Origin: Nemertoderma westbladi
Taxonomy: Eukaryota; Xenacoelomorpha; Nemertodermatida; Nemertodermatidae
Assembly (NCBI GenBank): GCA_032718475.1
Contig: JAUCBJ010004651.1
Coordinates: forward strand, 62,001 to 126,000
DNA: 64,000 nt
Direction of reading: 5' to 3'
Shown: positions 10,021 to 19,188 of the stretch, piece after piece
Layout of the letters: each line of letters starts with the position of its first letter
Numbering within the stretch: the first letter of the stretch is position 1
Program-made: the position numbers and the translations under genes
The notes under the pieces: generated by a model
Database searches by the model: none
What the model was told of the DNA's origin: nothing
Seen by the model: only the letters and a program-made list of their open reading frames with translations

Positions 10021-11067
10021 TGGTAAGGCAAAAAACCTGCAATGCACCAAATACCTTTCACAGCTTAGCCGTGATGATTCATATTACGACATCTAACAGC
10101 TGGTTGCTGACATGGAAACAGCCATTGGATGCATGGTTCTTTGTTTGGCTTGAGCCAATCAGAGCGTTTTTTCCTGTCGACGTGTAGCTTTTCGGCCGAT
10201 CATAAGGAGAGTGTTCAGTCTTACTGTTTTTACTTGATACTTTGTTGTTATTGCTGTCTAAGCCAGAAACACCGGCTCTAAGAACTCTAGTAAAACTGCT
10301 TAGATTATAGAAAGTATAACTGTTACCGGCAGTGTTACCTCACTTAATTTAATTGCACTAATCATATTGTTTGTACTGCTATTTACCGTCAGTTATTAAT
10401 TGTATCTATTTGTTGATGGAAATATTGCTCTTTGGAGAATACGGATAAATCACCCCAAATTCCCAATTTTCTTGATACACTACAGGTTAGAGAGGCGGGC
10501 TATATATAACAATTGCGATTTATATCAATGTGGTGTGTATTGAATCTAATGTTATTTAGTAGACACTACCTGAGTCAATTGCTGTTCTCTTTATGTGTGA
10601 TCAAATATACTGACGGTCGGCAGAATAGTGTGCATGATTGTGAGTGTGATGTGACTGGTAACAAAGCATTTCCTAAAGAATGCGACTTATACTTTAATCA
10701 TAAGCCTTATCGTTGCGTTTAGTATAAGTCCTAGCTCTGTTTAAATAGATAGAGCGCCACGTCCTAAAGGAACTGTTAATATTTCCCGAAAGTTAATAAT
10801 ATCTGTCAGAAATTAATTATTAGTGATCTATCGAATAATACAATAGGTTTACACTGCAACCTTACACTGCAATAATAAAATCTAAGCATCCGAATTCAGC
10901 CTCCCGGGTGTAGATCCATCGGGTGAATGATCGCGCATGGGCTGGCTTCGGCTAATGTTTTGTTTATTAGCATAAAATATTGTCGTATGCTAAAGGTGTG
11001 TTAATTAACTAAAAGACATATAAATTTTGGCAGGTTAAACTGCTAAAGGTCTTCAAAAGCGCGAACA
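10021..11067 (+). mobile_element. Element A 3' LTR (complete, TG...CA)
   Basis: This 1047-bp repeat starts TGGTAAGGC and ends GCGAACA. Its 5' edge is defined by comparison with the solo copy at 45010-46075, where flanking sequences differ, and its last 306 bp match the start of the window exactly. Recognisable signals in order are a CCAAT box at 10155-10159, a TATATATAA box at 10501-10509 and an AATAAA signal at 10874-10879, giving a plausible U3-R-U5 order. The downstream flank is unrelated. A target-site duplication cannot be tested because the upstream flank is outside the window. Confidence 0.9.
10528..10722 (+). CDS. Short ORF inside element A 3' LTR
   Basis: A 64-codon ORF beginning 27 bp after the start of the TATA box. 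It encodes a hydrophobic first third (LNLMLFS...QLLFSLCV) followed by a polar, cysteine-containing part with a PKEC motif. A homologous ORF lies in the divergent LTR of element B (16751-16945), sharing NLMLF, the PKEC motif and overall spacing; the solo LTR copy at 45547 is cut short by a stop. The ORF falls in the likely R region, so it would be on all transcripts. The first ATG lies close to the expected transcription start, so a downstream in-frame Met (10552) may be the one used. Expression is not proven; this may be a regulatory upstream ORF rather than a functional peptide. Confidence 0.4.
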   Translation: MWCVLNLMLFSRHYLSQLLFSLCVIKYTDGRQNSVHDCECDVTGNKAFPKECDLYFNHKPYRCV

Positions 11068-11523
11068 GGCCCTACCAGTAAATTTAGAAATAGTTTGTAA
11101 ATATTTTATATTTCGATTGGTGAAAACAGCCTTACTTACTGTTTTCATGGAGCGGTGATGAATTATTTCACTATAAGATAGCATTTGTAGTTTAACTTTA
11201 ACGTAAAAACTTTCGAAAATCCGACGTATTTTGATTAAGTTACAGTAATGTAATATGCCTATTCATATTTGTACACATAAAACCCTTAGGTACTCTCGTG
11301 GCGTAGTGGTCAGATGGTTAAGGCGTTGGTTACATTACATAGGTTACGAGTTCGAATCCCAGTCGGGAAATTTGTATTTTGGGGCCATTTATTTTCGTGT
11401 GGTGCTAATTGGTAGGCCAATGAGAAGCGTACAGCGTAGCGAATGATGAGCCAGGCCAATCATAGGGCATAAATTATCTTATTGCTCAAATGTGAGGCAG
11501 TGGAAAATTCTGTTAGGATTCCA
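11068..11523 (+). other. Spacer between elements A and B with a tRNA-like unit
   Basis: Sequence immediately downstream of the element A LTR. It does not match the corresponding internal region of A, so it is either host DNA or a region where B differs. There is no credible ORF. It contains the tRNA-like unit listed separately. Confidence 0.4.
11292..11370 (+). repeat. tRNA-like sequence, probable SINE head or tRNA pseudogene
   Basis: It has an A-box-like GGCGTAGTGGTCAGATGG and a B-box-like GAGTTCGAATCCC at tRNA spacing. The acceptor ends (CTCTCG and TCGGGA) do not form a proper 7-bp stem, so a working tRNA is unlikely. Such degenerate units usually mark tRNA-derived SINEs. Confidence 0.5.
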
Positions 11524-11533
11524 TGCTAAGCCT

Positions 11534-11732
11534 TTGGGACGGACAGTGGAGTGACTTGTGCCGGTTATCGTTGTCGTTGTACAGCTACGTCGTTGGCGAA
11601 AGTACAGCTACAGCGGTACATCGGCGCTGAGAATCTCCTACTGTCCGGGGGCAAGGGAGAAATAGGCAGCGACGCCCGCTCGCCTAACGATATATAAACT
11701 CATTATAATATTGGTGAACTTGTATAGCAGAT
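11534..11732 (+). promoter_or_regulatory. Conserved structured leader upstream of ORF2 (element B copy)
   Basis: Counterpart of 8105-8309. GGACAGTGG at 11541-11549 faces CTACTGTCC near 11636-11644, retaining the stem with one G-T wobble in place of the G-C pair in element A. Conserved internal words include GGTACATCGGCGCTGAGAA and GGCAGCGACGCCCGCT. Retention of pairing despite a base change is weak evidence for an RNA structure. Confidence 0.5.
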
Positions 11733-14700
11733 ATGACTGAATTAATAGAAGATGATCTTGGTATCAGGGAGAGATATACTCTACCTTTACAAGCGTTTGT
11801 CGATAGCTTGATACGCGGCGACGCTGATCCAACTACTACGGAGGACGATGGTCGTTATATCGAACCGCCAATGTCCCAGGAGCAACTTACGCGTGAATTG
11901 GATTATAGAAAGTTCACTGCTCGCTACACGCATCGTAATGGTACGTATATGGACTTCTTGACCACTGGTCATCCTATTGATTTACACGATACGGACGATG
12001 TAGACACCGAAAGGGAAATGGTTTTATTTAAATATCATGCCCAGCGGAGTCGAAACGATAAATTGAGAATAGAACACGAGAACTCTATTCGAAACAAACT
12101 CGAAAGAGAAGACGTTGAAGAACCTGATAAACGTAACGGTTTCAACGATTATCTAGAATTCTTACGAGAGACCTATCTCAATGTTGCCAGTCAACAAAAC
12201 CTCGAAACTCGATATCCCCAAGGTATACATCCAGATCCTATAATGGAACTCAAACGGCTCTATTTTACGATGATGTATCTTACCGCCGATCGACCGCTAC
12301 CTGTCGTTCCAGATAGCTTCGAACAGATGGAGGAATATTGTAAAACTGGAGAGCGATCACCCGCGTTTCCCCTTCAAGACGTGCGTCTTTGGTATTACTG
12401 TGACGAATGCCCTAGACCTAACCAGCAAATCGAAAGGCATAAACATCCTCGGAGACGTTGCGCTAAACACAGTTTTACGCGATATACTTATGGGAGTTTC
12501 GAGCGTAACCTTTTCGACGTATCACCTACGGTCGCGCGCCTTAAGCGATCATTGAATAAACCCATGATCAGAGTTCCGGAATACTCGGTCAGACCTCCCC
12601 ATTCACAAGTGATACCTCAAACTCTAGATCCTAATAGTATTACGGATCCTCCCGAACTGTACTCACTGTTCAAAGATCTAGTGTTACCTGAACAGTTGAT
12701 TGGTGGCACTCCGGTAGTGGGTTCGTTGGATATTCGCCAACCTTACCTCGCTGGACTAGGACGCGGTCATCTAATATCACCGTTTAACCCCTACAACCGT
12801 CCTGGCCTTCCTCCGATCCAACCTGTTACAGAAGTCGAAGAGAGCGTGATACGAAATGCATTGGACGCTATTCGGCAGAAAATCGGAAAAGGAACTTACG
12901 ATTGCTTGGAGAAACGTAAATTGCAACAACAAGTCCAAGCGGTGAAAGAACTAGCTTTACCCCAGTTCGATAGAGAAATACAAAATCTAGAGGAGGACAT
13001 CGAACGTGGACGAACCTACTCTTTACAGGAATTCCTGGACGAGCGCTTGCAACAACAAGCGGAGGAAAATCAACTCGAGGAGAGACATATAGAGCTGACT
13101 GAGAGGGAAGAAGCAGCTTTAGCCCAACCAGAAGCTCAAATTCTAGTGACGGATCTCTATTCCAAAACGATCCTCCACCCCTCGATGGTTCCTCAGTTTA
13201 AAGACAAGCTCTTTGCTACGGTACAGCCTCAACCGGTTAATACTGATCTCAGCTCTCACGAGCTCGTTGCTGATGCTCCCATGCTACAACGTCCACCCAT
13301 CGAGGCCGCTCGTGTAGATGGTTTACTTGTTGAGCCTCCGGACAATAGAGCGGATCTTGTCCGTCGCATGGTGCACGATGTTAACATACGCGCTAGACCT
13401 TTGCCGGACTCATTTTATGGAATTAAGGATCATCCTTATTACGTCAATTTAAAGCAATATTACATGGTGAAACCAGAAGATCCTACGCATAGTCTGAAGT
13501 TTCTACCATTGATCAATCCTCTCGACCTTGTCGAACTCGAACAACTACAAAAACACCTAGATCAGCTAGTTAAACTAAACTCATTTAGAAAACCGTATAA
13601 TATTTCTAGAATAGAGAAAGAAATATCACCTCCGTACAATCTTGATGGATTTATTAAAACTCGATTGGTGCACTGGAATCTTGACGTGTTATTCGAGGAA
13701 GAAAGAATAAAACGATATGGAGATGTGGAAACCTATACTACACAATGCTTAAAGTATGGAGATTTACCCAATGCTAACGAGTGTGCTACTTTGTGGCATC
13801 CAGTGGGAATGACTCTCGAAAACGCCACTAAAGAATGGAACGAGACTCTTAACGTTATCGAGATGTATGGCGTTGTTACTTACGACAACGAAGGTAGCGT
13901 TCCGGTGGGAGAACTAGGAACTACGCGAATGATACATATACGAGGACTCGCTGGTTCTACCCACGTATTCACTCGAGCGTGTTCTGACGTGATTGATTAT
14001 TCTTTTGAAACTCTTACGGAGATACAAAAGAAACTTCGACATGGACAATTCGAACTCGCGCAGCGTTACGTCACCGACACCGAACGCAAACCGGCCATGG
14101 GTATCGATGGATCAATATTACCCCAACCTGTACTCGCAATGTTGTTTAACGAAAGAATTCTAAAAATCGGCTCAGCTGTTTATGGAGATCTCCAAAACGA
14201 CTTCCGGAATATGGAGAACATTCCATACCCTTTCGTTGATACTCAGCTGATTGCTCCTTGGGCCGAAGGCCGAGGTTTCTTTCGCACTATGTATGCCAAT
14301 ACACCCAGCGGCATTACTAAAGTACAACGGACATCCATCGGACATCTTGCCTTTCAAGAATATGGTTGGAATTTCAAAGTTGGAAATCCTATAAATTACC
14401 AGCAAGTATATGGGGATCATTACTCTCGTTTATATTTTGATGGACCGTTAACTGCGCCTGGTGCCGTATATAGCTTTATGAGTGTTCCCCTTCGCCCTTC
14501 CTTAGCTATATACACGATCTTTGAAAACGCAGCACTTGCCGGTTGGCTAGCCGATGTGTGCAGTCGTACCATACGCGCTCACCCGTTAATACTTGGAACT
14601 AAACTCGCCAAGTTAGACGAACACAATAAGTTCATACGTTTCGAATGTTTCCGGTGCTTTCCGACTCCGTTCCGTAACGTCGATAGTCAGTTCAAGGACC

Positions 14701-15986
14701 GCGCGCTGACCAAGCTCAGTCTTAGAGACTCAGCTGCGGAGAAACTGAGTAGCGCTGGATTTGCCGTCTTTCAAGACGTTTCTATACAGAACCTACATTC
14801 ATCCGTTATACAAAGACCCCGAATATCTACAGGTTATTCTGTCGTGGAAATACAGACAGTGGGTCCACTTACGGAAACCGACGCACCCACTTCGTCTATG
14901 CAGCTGGAGGATGAACCAGTATGCTTGGAATCAGAAGCGATTCAACCTACGGCTTCCCGGAGCAGTGACAATGATTATGTCATAGAGTGGTATCAAGGTC
15001 CACAGCGTCTCACAGCGTACGATTATCGACACGCCAACTACGTTTCCCGAAAACGTTGTCGATTATGCGCATCGAGAGACCACTTCACTCCTCTAGACTC
15101 GAGCGTACCTTGTTCCTATTTCCTCGAACAACCGATGATGGAAATATATTGTGCTTATTGCCGGCTTAATAACTCTCATATATTTGCCGTCTGCCCACAA
15201 TTTATGACTCAATGTCACTACTGCCAACTTAAAGGACACGAAAGTTACAATTGTCCCTTTAATCGCGATTTAGAGAGCGTAGACGAGATGATCACCCTGC
15301 GATACATCCGAGCTTGGGAAGCGAACGCAGATTTACATTGCGAATCCAGACATCGCTATTACCCTGGACGAGCTTACGAGGGAGTTTACGCGTTCCATCC
15401 TTACCTATTCGCGTCGATTGAACAGAAAACACGCGTACCAAGTTACGAGTTAATAAAGCGTGTTGGTGAGTGTATTTCCACCAAGTTTGTCAGAAAATAC
15501 CTTAGAAATATCAACCCTAATGATATAACCACATATCACCTGATCAATTTTATCCGTCAGGACCCTGAGTATGGCGACATTTTCGTGAACTCGCATCCTG
15601 AACTCCAGGAAGTATCTCGGCGCCCATACGAATATCGAACCCGAGAACGCGAGCTGGAGAGAACCATTAAACCGAGAAAGTTCCTCACCACTCACGGTCC
15701 ACCCACCGCTAGTGTCCAGACGACCCGTCAAGGACCCGTAGGAGCTGCTGTCCTGAGACGCGCTCTAAAGGCCGTTAGATCTCGCTCCACTGAGGTTGAT
15801 ATTAATCAACCAGGTACTTCGACCGGCGGGTATACCGATCGTAACCCTGCACCTTCTGATGCAATTATATTGCACCCTTCGCCTAGGAGCTACAGCCCTC
15901 CTCGTAAAGTGGCTCGCCCCAAAGAGAAAATGACTCTTGCTAGCTTTAAAAAACTGCGTAAACGCCGTCCGCGCAAGAAAGACTAA
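11733..15986 (+). CDS. Element B ORF2: large zinc-knuckle protein of unknown function
   Basis: An intact 1417-residue ORF with no domain I recognise over most of its length. The first 150 residues are charged. A Cys/His group (CDEC...) lies near residue 226, and a Gln/Glu coiled-coil-like stretch spans about 390-470. The C-terminal third has three zinc-knuckle-like motifs: CX2CX4HX9C near 1110, CX2CX5HX4C near 1140 and a canonical CX2CX4HX4C near 1160. The protein ends in a Lys/Arg-rich tail (KKLRKRRPRKKD). There is no reverse transcriptase, protease, integrase or membrane-span signature. The zinc knuckles and basic tail suggest nucleic-acid binding and a Gag-like or accessory role. Comparison with the copy at 8310 shows mostly silent changes in the shared parts, so the protein has been under selection. 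It occupies the 3' position where env-like genes sit in some LTR elements, but it does not look like an envelope protein. Confidence 0.8.
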   Translation: MTELIEDDLGIRERYTLPLQAFVDSLIRGDADPTTTEDDGRYIEPPMSQEQLTRELDYRKFTARYTHRNGTYMDFLTTGHPIDLHDTDDVDTEREMVLFKYHAQRSRNDKLRIEHENSIRNKLEREDVEEPDKRNGFNDYLEFLRETYLNVASQQNLETRYPQGIHPDPIMELKRLYFTMMYLTADRPLPVVPDSFEQMEEYCKTGERSPAFPLQDVRLWYYCDECPRPNQQIERHKHPRRRCAKHSFTRYTYGSFERNLFDVSPTVARLKRSLNKPMIRVPEYSVRPPHSQVIPQTLDPNSITDPPELYSLFKDLVLPEQLIGGTPVVGSLDIRQPYLAGLGRGHLISPFNPYNRPGLPPIQPVTEVEESVIRNALDAIRQKIGKGTYDCLEKRKLQQQVQAVKELALPQFDREIQNLEEDIERGRTYSLQEFLDERLQQQAEENQLEERHIELTEREEAALAQPEAQILVTDLYSKTILHPSMVPQFKDKLFATVQPQPVNTDLSSHELVADAPMLQRPPIEAARVDGLLVEPPDNRADLVRRMVHDVNIRARPLPDSFYGIKDHPYYVNLKQYYMVKPEDPTHSLKFLPLINPLDLVELEQLQKHLDQLVKLNSFRKPYNISRIEKEISPPYNLDGFIKTRLVHWNLDVLFEEERIKRYGDVETYTTQCLKYGDLPNANECATLWHPVGMTLENATKEWNETLNVIEMYGVVTYDNEGSVPVGELGTTRMIHIRGLAGSTHVFTRACSDVIDYSFETLTEIQKKLRHGQFELAQRYVTDTERKPAMGIDGSILPQPVLAMLFNERILKIGSAVYGDLQNDFRNMENIPYPFVDTQLIAPWAEGRGFFRTMYANTPSGITKVQRTSIGHLAFQEYGWNFKVGNPINYQQVYGDHYSRLYFDGPLTAPGAVYSFMSVPLRPSLAIYTIFENAALAGWLADVCSRTIRAHPLILGTKLAKLDEHNKFIRFECFRCFPTPFRNVDSQFKDRALTKLSLRDSAAEKLSSAGFAVFQDVSIQNLHSSVIQRPRISTGYSVVEIQTVGPLTETDAPTSSMQLEDEPVCLESEAIQPTASRSSDNDYVIEWYQGPQRLTAYDYRHANYVSRKRCRLCASRDHFTPLDSSVPCSYFLEQPMMEIYCAYCRLNNSHIFAVCPQFMTQCHYCQLKGHESYNCPFNRDLESVDEMITLRYIRAWEANADLHCESRHRYYPGRAYEGVYAFHPYLFASIEQKTRVPSYELIKRVGECISTKFVRKYLRNINPNDITTYHLINFIRQDPEYGDIFVNSHPELQEVSRRPYEYRTRERELERTIKPRKFLTTHGPPTASVQTTRQGPVGAAVLRRALKAVRSRSTEVDINQPGTSTGGYTDRNPAPSDAIILHPSPRSYSPPRKVARPKEKMTLASFKKLRKRRPRKKD

Positions 15987-16181
15987 CTGTTTAGAGTATT
16001 TTTGTATATTAGAAATTGTGATTTTGTATATTTTATAGACTTAAATCCCATTTTCTGGGAGCGGTGTAAAAGCTTTTGTGGGATAACTGATTCGTTTGCC
16101 TTGTTGGCCAGTTCCCCCCCGGTCGCTAGAATAGTGCAAGCTTTAATAGCACGCTTAAAATAGTGCAAGCTACCAGCTTAT
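15987..16181 (+). other. Element B 3' untranslated segment
   Basis: The first about 100 bp match the region after ORF2 in element A (9760-9860). The match then decays, and two AATAGTGCAAGCT words occur at 16130-16170. The boundary with the LTR is uncertain. Confidence 0.4.
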
Positions 16182-17277
16182 TGGCTGATTTGCTGTACGC
16201 AGGTATCTGGGCTCTGTTTAATCGGCCAACTAGCCTAGGAAGGTTGCGTCATAGCCTTGTTTTTGTATCTCCCAATAGAATTTGAGTTAGCCTTGATTTT
16301 GACCTATCACAGAGCTACTGAACTGAAAATTTCCTATCTCACTGCTCTTTCTCTGTGTTGAACGGGAGCTTCGTGGAATAAGGGTAGTTGGTATCCTCGT
16401 ATAGAGAGTAGTCACGAGTTTTTCAAAGCCACGAAAGAACGGCTTTTTAGTGTTTTGTGCTTTCTGCTTTTTAGCTCAACACTAGTAGGTTTAATTATAA
16501 GGACATATATCCTTTAACTGCAATTTCGTAATCACTGCAAACTGCTGACGCACACGGCTTTTAATCTTGAATATCTCACTGCTAAAAATTACCTGCTCAA
16601 TCAATACGGTATACTGCTATTTGTTGTCGGTTATTCATTATATTTGTTGATGAATTATTATATTGGAATAACGAGAAATAACCCCGAAAACCCAATATTC
16701 TTGATATACCGAAGGTAAGAGAGAAAGGTTACCTATAACGATTGTGACTTATGTTAAAGTGGTTTGAAGTGAATCTAATGTTATTTGATAGACCCTACAT
16801 GAGTCAGTCTGTGTTCCTTTTATATGTGACTAAAATCAGTGAAGATTGGCAGATTAGTGTGCAGTATTGTGCAGCATTGTGTATGAGTGAGTCTGTTAAA
16901 GAAGCAATTCCTAAAGAATGCGCCATATATGTGAATTATAATTAAGCCATATCGTTGTGAGTAGTTTAAGTCATAACTCTGTTTATATAAATAAAGCGCC
17001 ACGTCCTAAAGGAACTGTTAATATTCCCTAAGGTGAATAATATTGTCAGAGATTATATAATACTGTCAGTCGAATAATACATTAGGCTTACATAGCAATA
17101 AAATTAAACCGTCGAACCCAATCTCCCGGGAATATCCAGCGGGTGAATGATCGCGCACAGATTGGTTTCGACTAGTGTAGTGAATCAAATTCTTGTCATA
17201 GGCTAAAAAGCGATTTAATATCTAGAAGACATCTTAATTTGGCGGATTAAACTGCCAAAGGTCTGAAAGCGCGAACA
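16182..17277 (+). mobile_element. Element B LTR (divergent; left edge approximate)
   Basis: From about 16590 onward this aligns with element A's LTR, including the TTGATATACCGAAGGTAAGAG block, the short ORF, the GCGCCACGTCCTAAAGGAAC block and the terminal GAAAGCGCGAACA ending at 17277. The first part is poorly alignable by eye, so the start near 16182 (TGGCTGATTTG) is only a guess. The divergence shows that B belongs to an older or different subfamily than A. A second LTR for B is not in the window. Confidence 0.65.
16751..16945 (+). CDS. Short ORF inside element B LTR
   Basis: A 64-codon ORF homologous to that at 10528-10722. It shares the hydrophobic NLMLF..R.Y.SQ start, an alternation of Val/Lys and Ser residues, and IPKEC before the C terminus. 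The DNA between the two LTRs has diverged considerably, yet length and frame are kept, which hints at a coding function. Cys number differs between the copies. No known family is recognised. Confidence 0.4.
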   Translation: MLKWFEVNLMLFDRPYMSQSVFLLYVTKISEDWQISVQYCAALCMSESVKEAIPKECAIYVNYN

Positions 17278-17482
17278 GTGGGCGTATTAAAAAGTATCAG
17301 ATAAGGCATATAAACTACTACATAACTTGTTGAAATCGGAGTAGGAGATAAAGGTTTATTAAGTTATTTTTATCACACTGACAACATTGAAACCTTCCTT
17401 ACATACCGTGTAGTGCGTTACATACCACTAATAAACAGAAACTAACCAACATAACTTAATTCAAACCATTTTATTGTATCAG
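17278..17482 (+). other. Short intron remnant between element B and the GTPase exon
   Basis: Only 205 bp separate the LTR from the exon's splice acceptor. The sequence ends in a TTTTATTGTATCAG acceptor. There is no ORF. Elements A and B therefore lie within or upstream of the last intron of the GTPase gene. Confidence 0.6.
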
Positions 17483-18678
17483 GGCGAACGTCGAGTATCA
17501 GCCACGAAGTGCTCGGGTTCGATACCGAGGGAAACCCATTGGATTTCTCCAACGGGCGAACTGTAGAGGAAATCTGTGAAACCGCCTCCAAACTCATCAC
17601 ACTCATAGACCTCGCCGGCCACCACAAATACCTAAAGACCACGATATTCGGGCTCACAGGCCACTGTCCCGACTTCGCTATGCTTGTCGTCGGCGCCAAC
17701 ATGGGTCTGGTCGGCATGGCTCGCGAGCACCTGGGCATCGCGCTCGCCCTCCAGGTCCCCATATTCGTGGTCGTCTCCAAGATCGATCTGTGCCCTGCGC
17801 GGGTCACGGACGCCACTTTGCGGCAGGTCGAGTCCCTGCTGAAGAGCCCCGGGTGCAACCGGGTCCCGCACCGGGTCGTCGACGCCGGTGACGTCACCGT
17901 CGCGGCGCAACGTTTCCCGGAGGGCGCCGTGACCCCGGTGTTCGCGATCTCGTCCGTGTCCGGGGAGAACCTCGGGTTGCTGAAGCGGTTCCTCAACCTG
18001 TTGGCGCCGGGCCGCAGTCGGGTGGAGTTGGAGAGGCTGAGTCAGGAGGAGACGGAGTTCCGTGTGGAGGAGACGTTCGAGGTGGGGGCCGTGGGTGGCG
18101 CTCTGTGTGGTGAGGGGGGCGCGGGGGGCACTCAGTGCGGCTCGGGGGGCACTCAGTGCGTGGTTGGGGGAGCCTTACAACGCGGCGTCGTCCGCGAAGG
18201 CGACGAACTGGCTGCGGGGCCGCGAGTCGACGGCTCTTTCTTCCGGGTCCGAGTGGTCTCGGCGCGCCGCAACCGGACCCCGTGCCGCGTGGTCCGCGCC
18301 GGCCAGTGCGCCACGCTGGCGCTGGAGGGCGCTACACCCTCGGCCTACCGCAAGGGGATGGTGTTGCTGAGCGGGTTGCTTGGGGTTCACGCCTGCGACA
18401 CGTTCGAGGCCGACGTCTACGTTCTTTTCCACGGGAGCGCCATCTGTCGCGGCTTCCAGGCCACCGTCCACGTAGGTAATGTGTGCCAGACCGCCGCGAT
18501 AGTTCGTCTCAGCACCACTAAGGGGCTGCGGACTAACGAGACCGCCACCGTGACCTTTCGCTTTCTGCGTCACCCAGAATTTATTAACGTCGGCGCTAAA
18601 CTCCTCATGCGAGAACGATCTACTAAGGGGATTGGACACGTTACTAAAACCTTCCCAATGGGCGACGACCCAACGTGA
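17483..18678 (+). CDS. GTP-binding protein 1/2 family, terminal exon
   Basis: The exon starts after TATCAG at 17482; codons RTSSISHEVLGFD follow in frame, a stretch typical of GTPBP2 and GTPBP1, with the preceding Gly codon split by the intron. The exon encodes the G3 motif in LIDLAGHHKYLKTT, the G4 variant SKID, the SSVSGE motif (G5 region), and then the translation-factor-like beta-barrel domains 2 and 3 ending near GIGHVTKTFPMGDD. The P-loop and N-terminus must lie in upstream exons outside the window. GTPBP1/2 proteins are cytosolic relatives of EF-1A/EF-Tu linked to ribosome rescue and mRNA turnover. Unusual here is a Gly/Cys/Thr/Gln-rich insertion (about 18085-18170) within domain 2, where the family normally has a short VGTVVGGTL-like strand. 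The exon is GC-rich compared with its surroundings. GTPBP2 is slightly favoured over GTPBP1 from memory. Confidence 0.9.
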
Positions 18679-18690
18679 CGTGACGTCACG
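18679..18690. promoter_or_regulatory. CRE-type palindrome just after the GTPase stop codon
   Basis: CGTGACGTCACG is a perfect 12-bp palindrome containing the consensus cAMP-response element TGACGTCA, beginning directly after the TGA stop. Its location in a 3' UTR makes a regulatory role doubtful. Confidence 0.35.
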
Positions 18691-18803
18691 CAGTCTAGTA
18701 GTCCTAGCAACGTTGGAAGTCGTATTAACTTATTAGTTTTGGTTTGATTTTATTAGGTGTAGTGAGTTATACTATTACAATAATATTATTCCCTTACACT
18801 TTG

Positions 18804-18876
18804 CTTTTTATTAATTAATTATTAGTTCACTTTTTATTAATTAATTATTAGTTCACTTTTATTAATTAATTATTGG
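18804..18876 (+). repeat. 26-bp tandem repeat, three copies, AT-rich 3' UTR
   Basis: The unit TTTTATTAATTAATTATTAG followed by TTCAC is repeated nearly three times, downstream of the GTPase stop codon. Confidence 0.85.
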
Positions 18877-19147
18877 TTTAATTTTAATTTTTAGTGTCAT
18901 AATTAATTAGCTAGAACAATAATTATTAGTTCCATTGATTTAATCGTACTCATTTATGTCATTCTCGGTTGCGAGATTTATACATTTTGCAATATTAGTG
19001 GTTAATATTTTAGTATAGTTGCAACCTATATCGCCCCGATGCTTTTAATAATCTCATTCTCATACATTGCAGTCACAATAATAATTTATACTTTGTTTAT
19101 AATATCTAACCTTTAGCATTAGGTTTTTCTCACTTATCTGCTTACAA

Positions 19148-19153
19148 AATAAA
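19148..19153 (+). terminator. Candidate polyadenylation signal for the GTPase gene
   Basis: AATAAA lies about 470 bp after the stop codon and just before the 29-bp minisatellite. It is a plausible but unverified 3' end. Confidence 0.4.
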
Positions 19154-19188
19154 ATATTTCAAATGTTGAACAAAAGAACGCACTGATG

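Noticed and set aside
11255-11446. 63-codon ORF between elements A and B
   Set aside because: It is a translation through the tRNA-like unit.
11733-15986. ORF2 as an envelope-type gene
   Set aside because: No signal peptide, transmembrane segment or fusion features; zinc knuckles argue for nucleic-acid binding.
17442-18639. Antisense and alternative-frame ORFs over the GTPase exon
   Set aside because: Shadows of a GC-rich coding exon; only the plus-strand frame shows family motifs.
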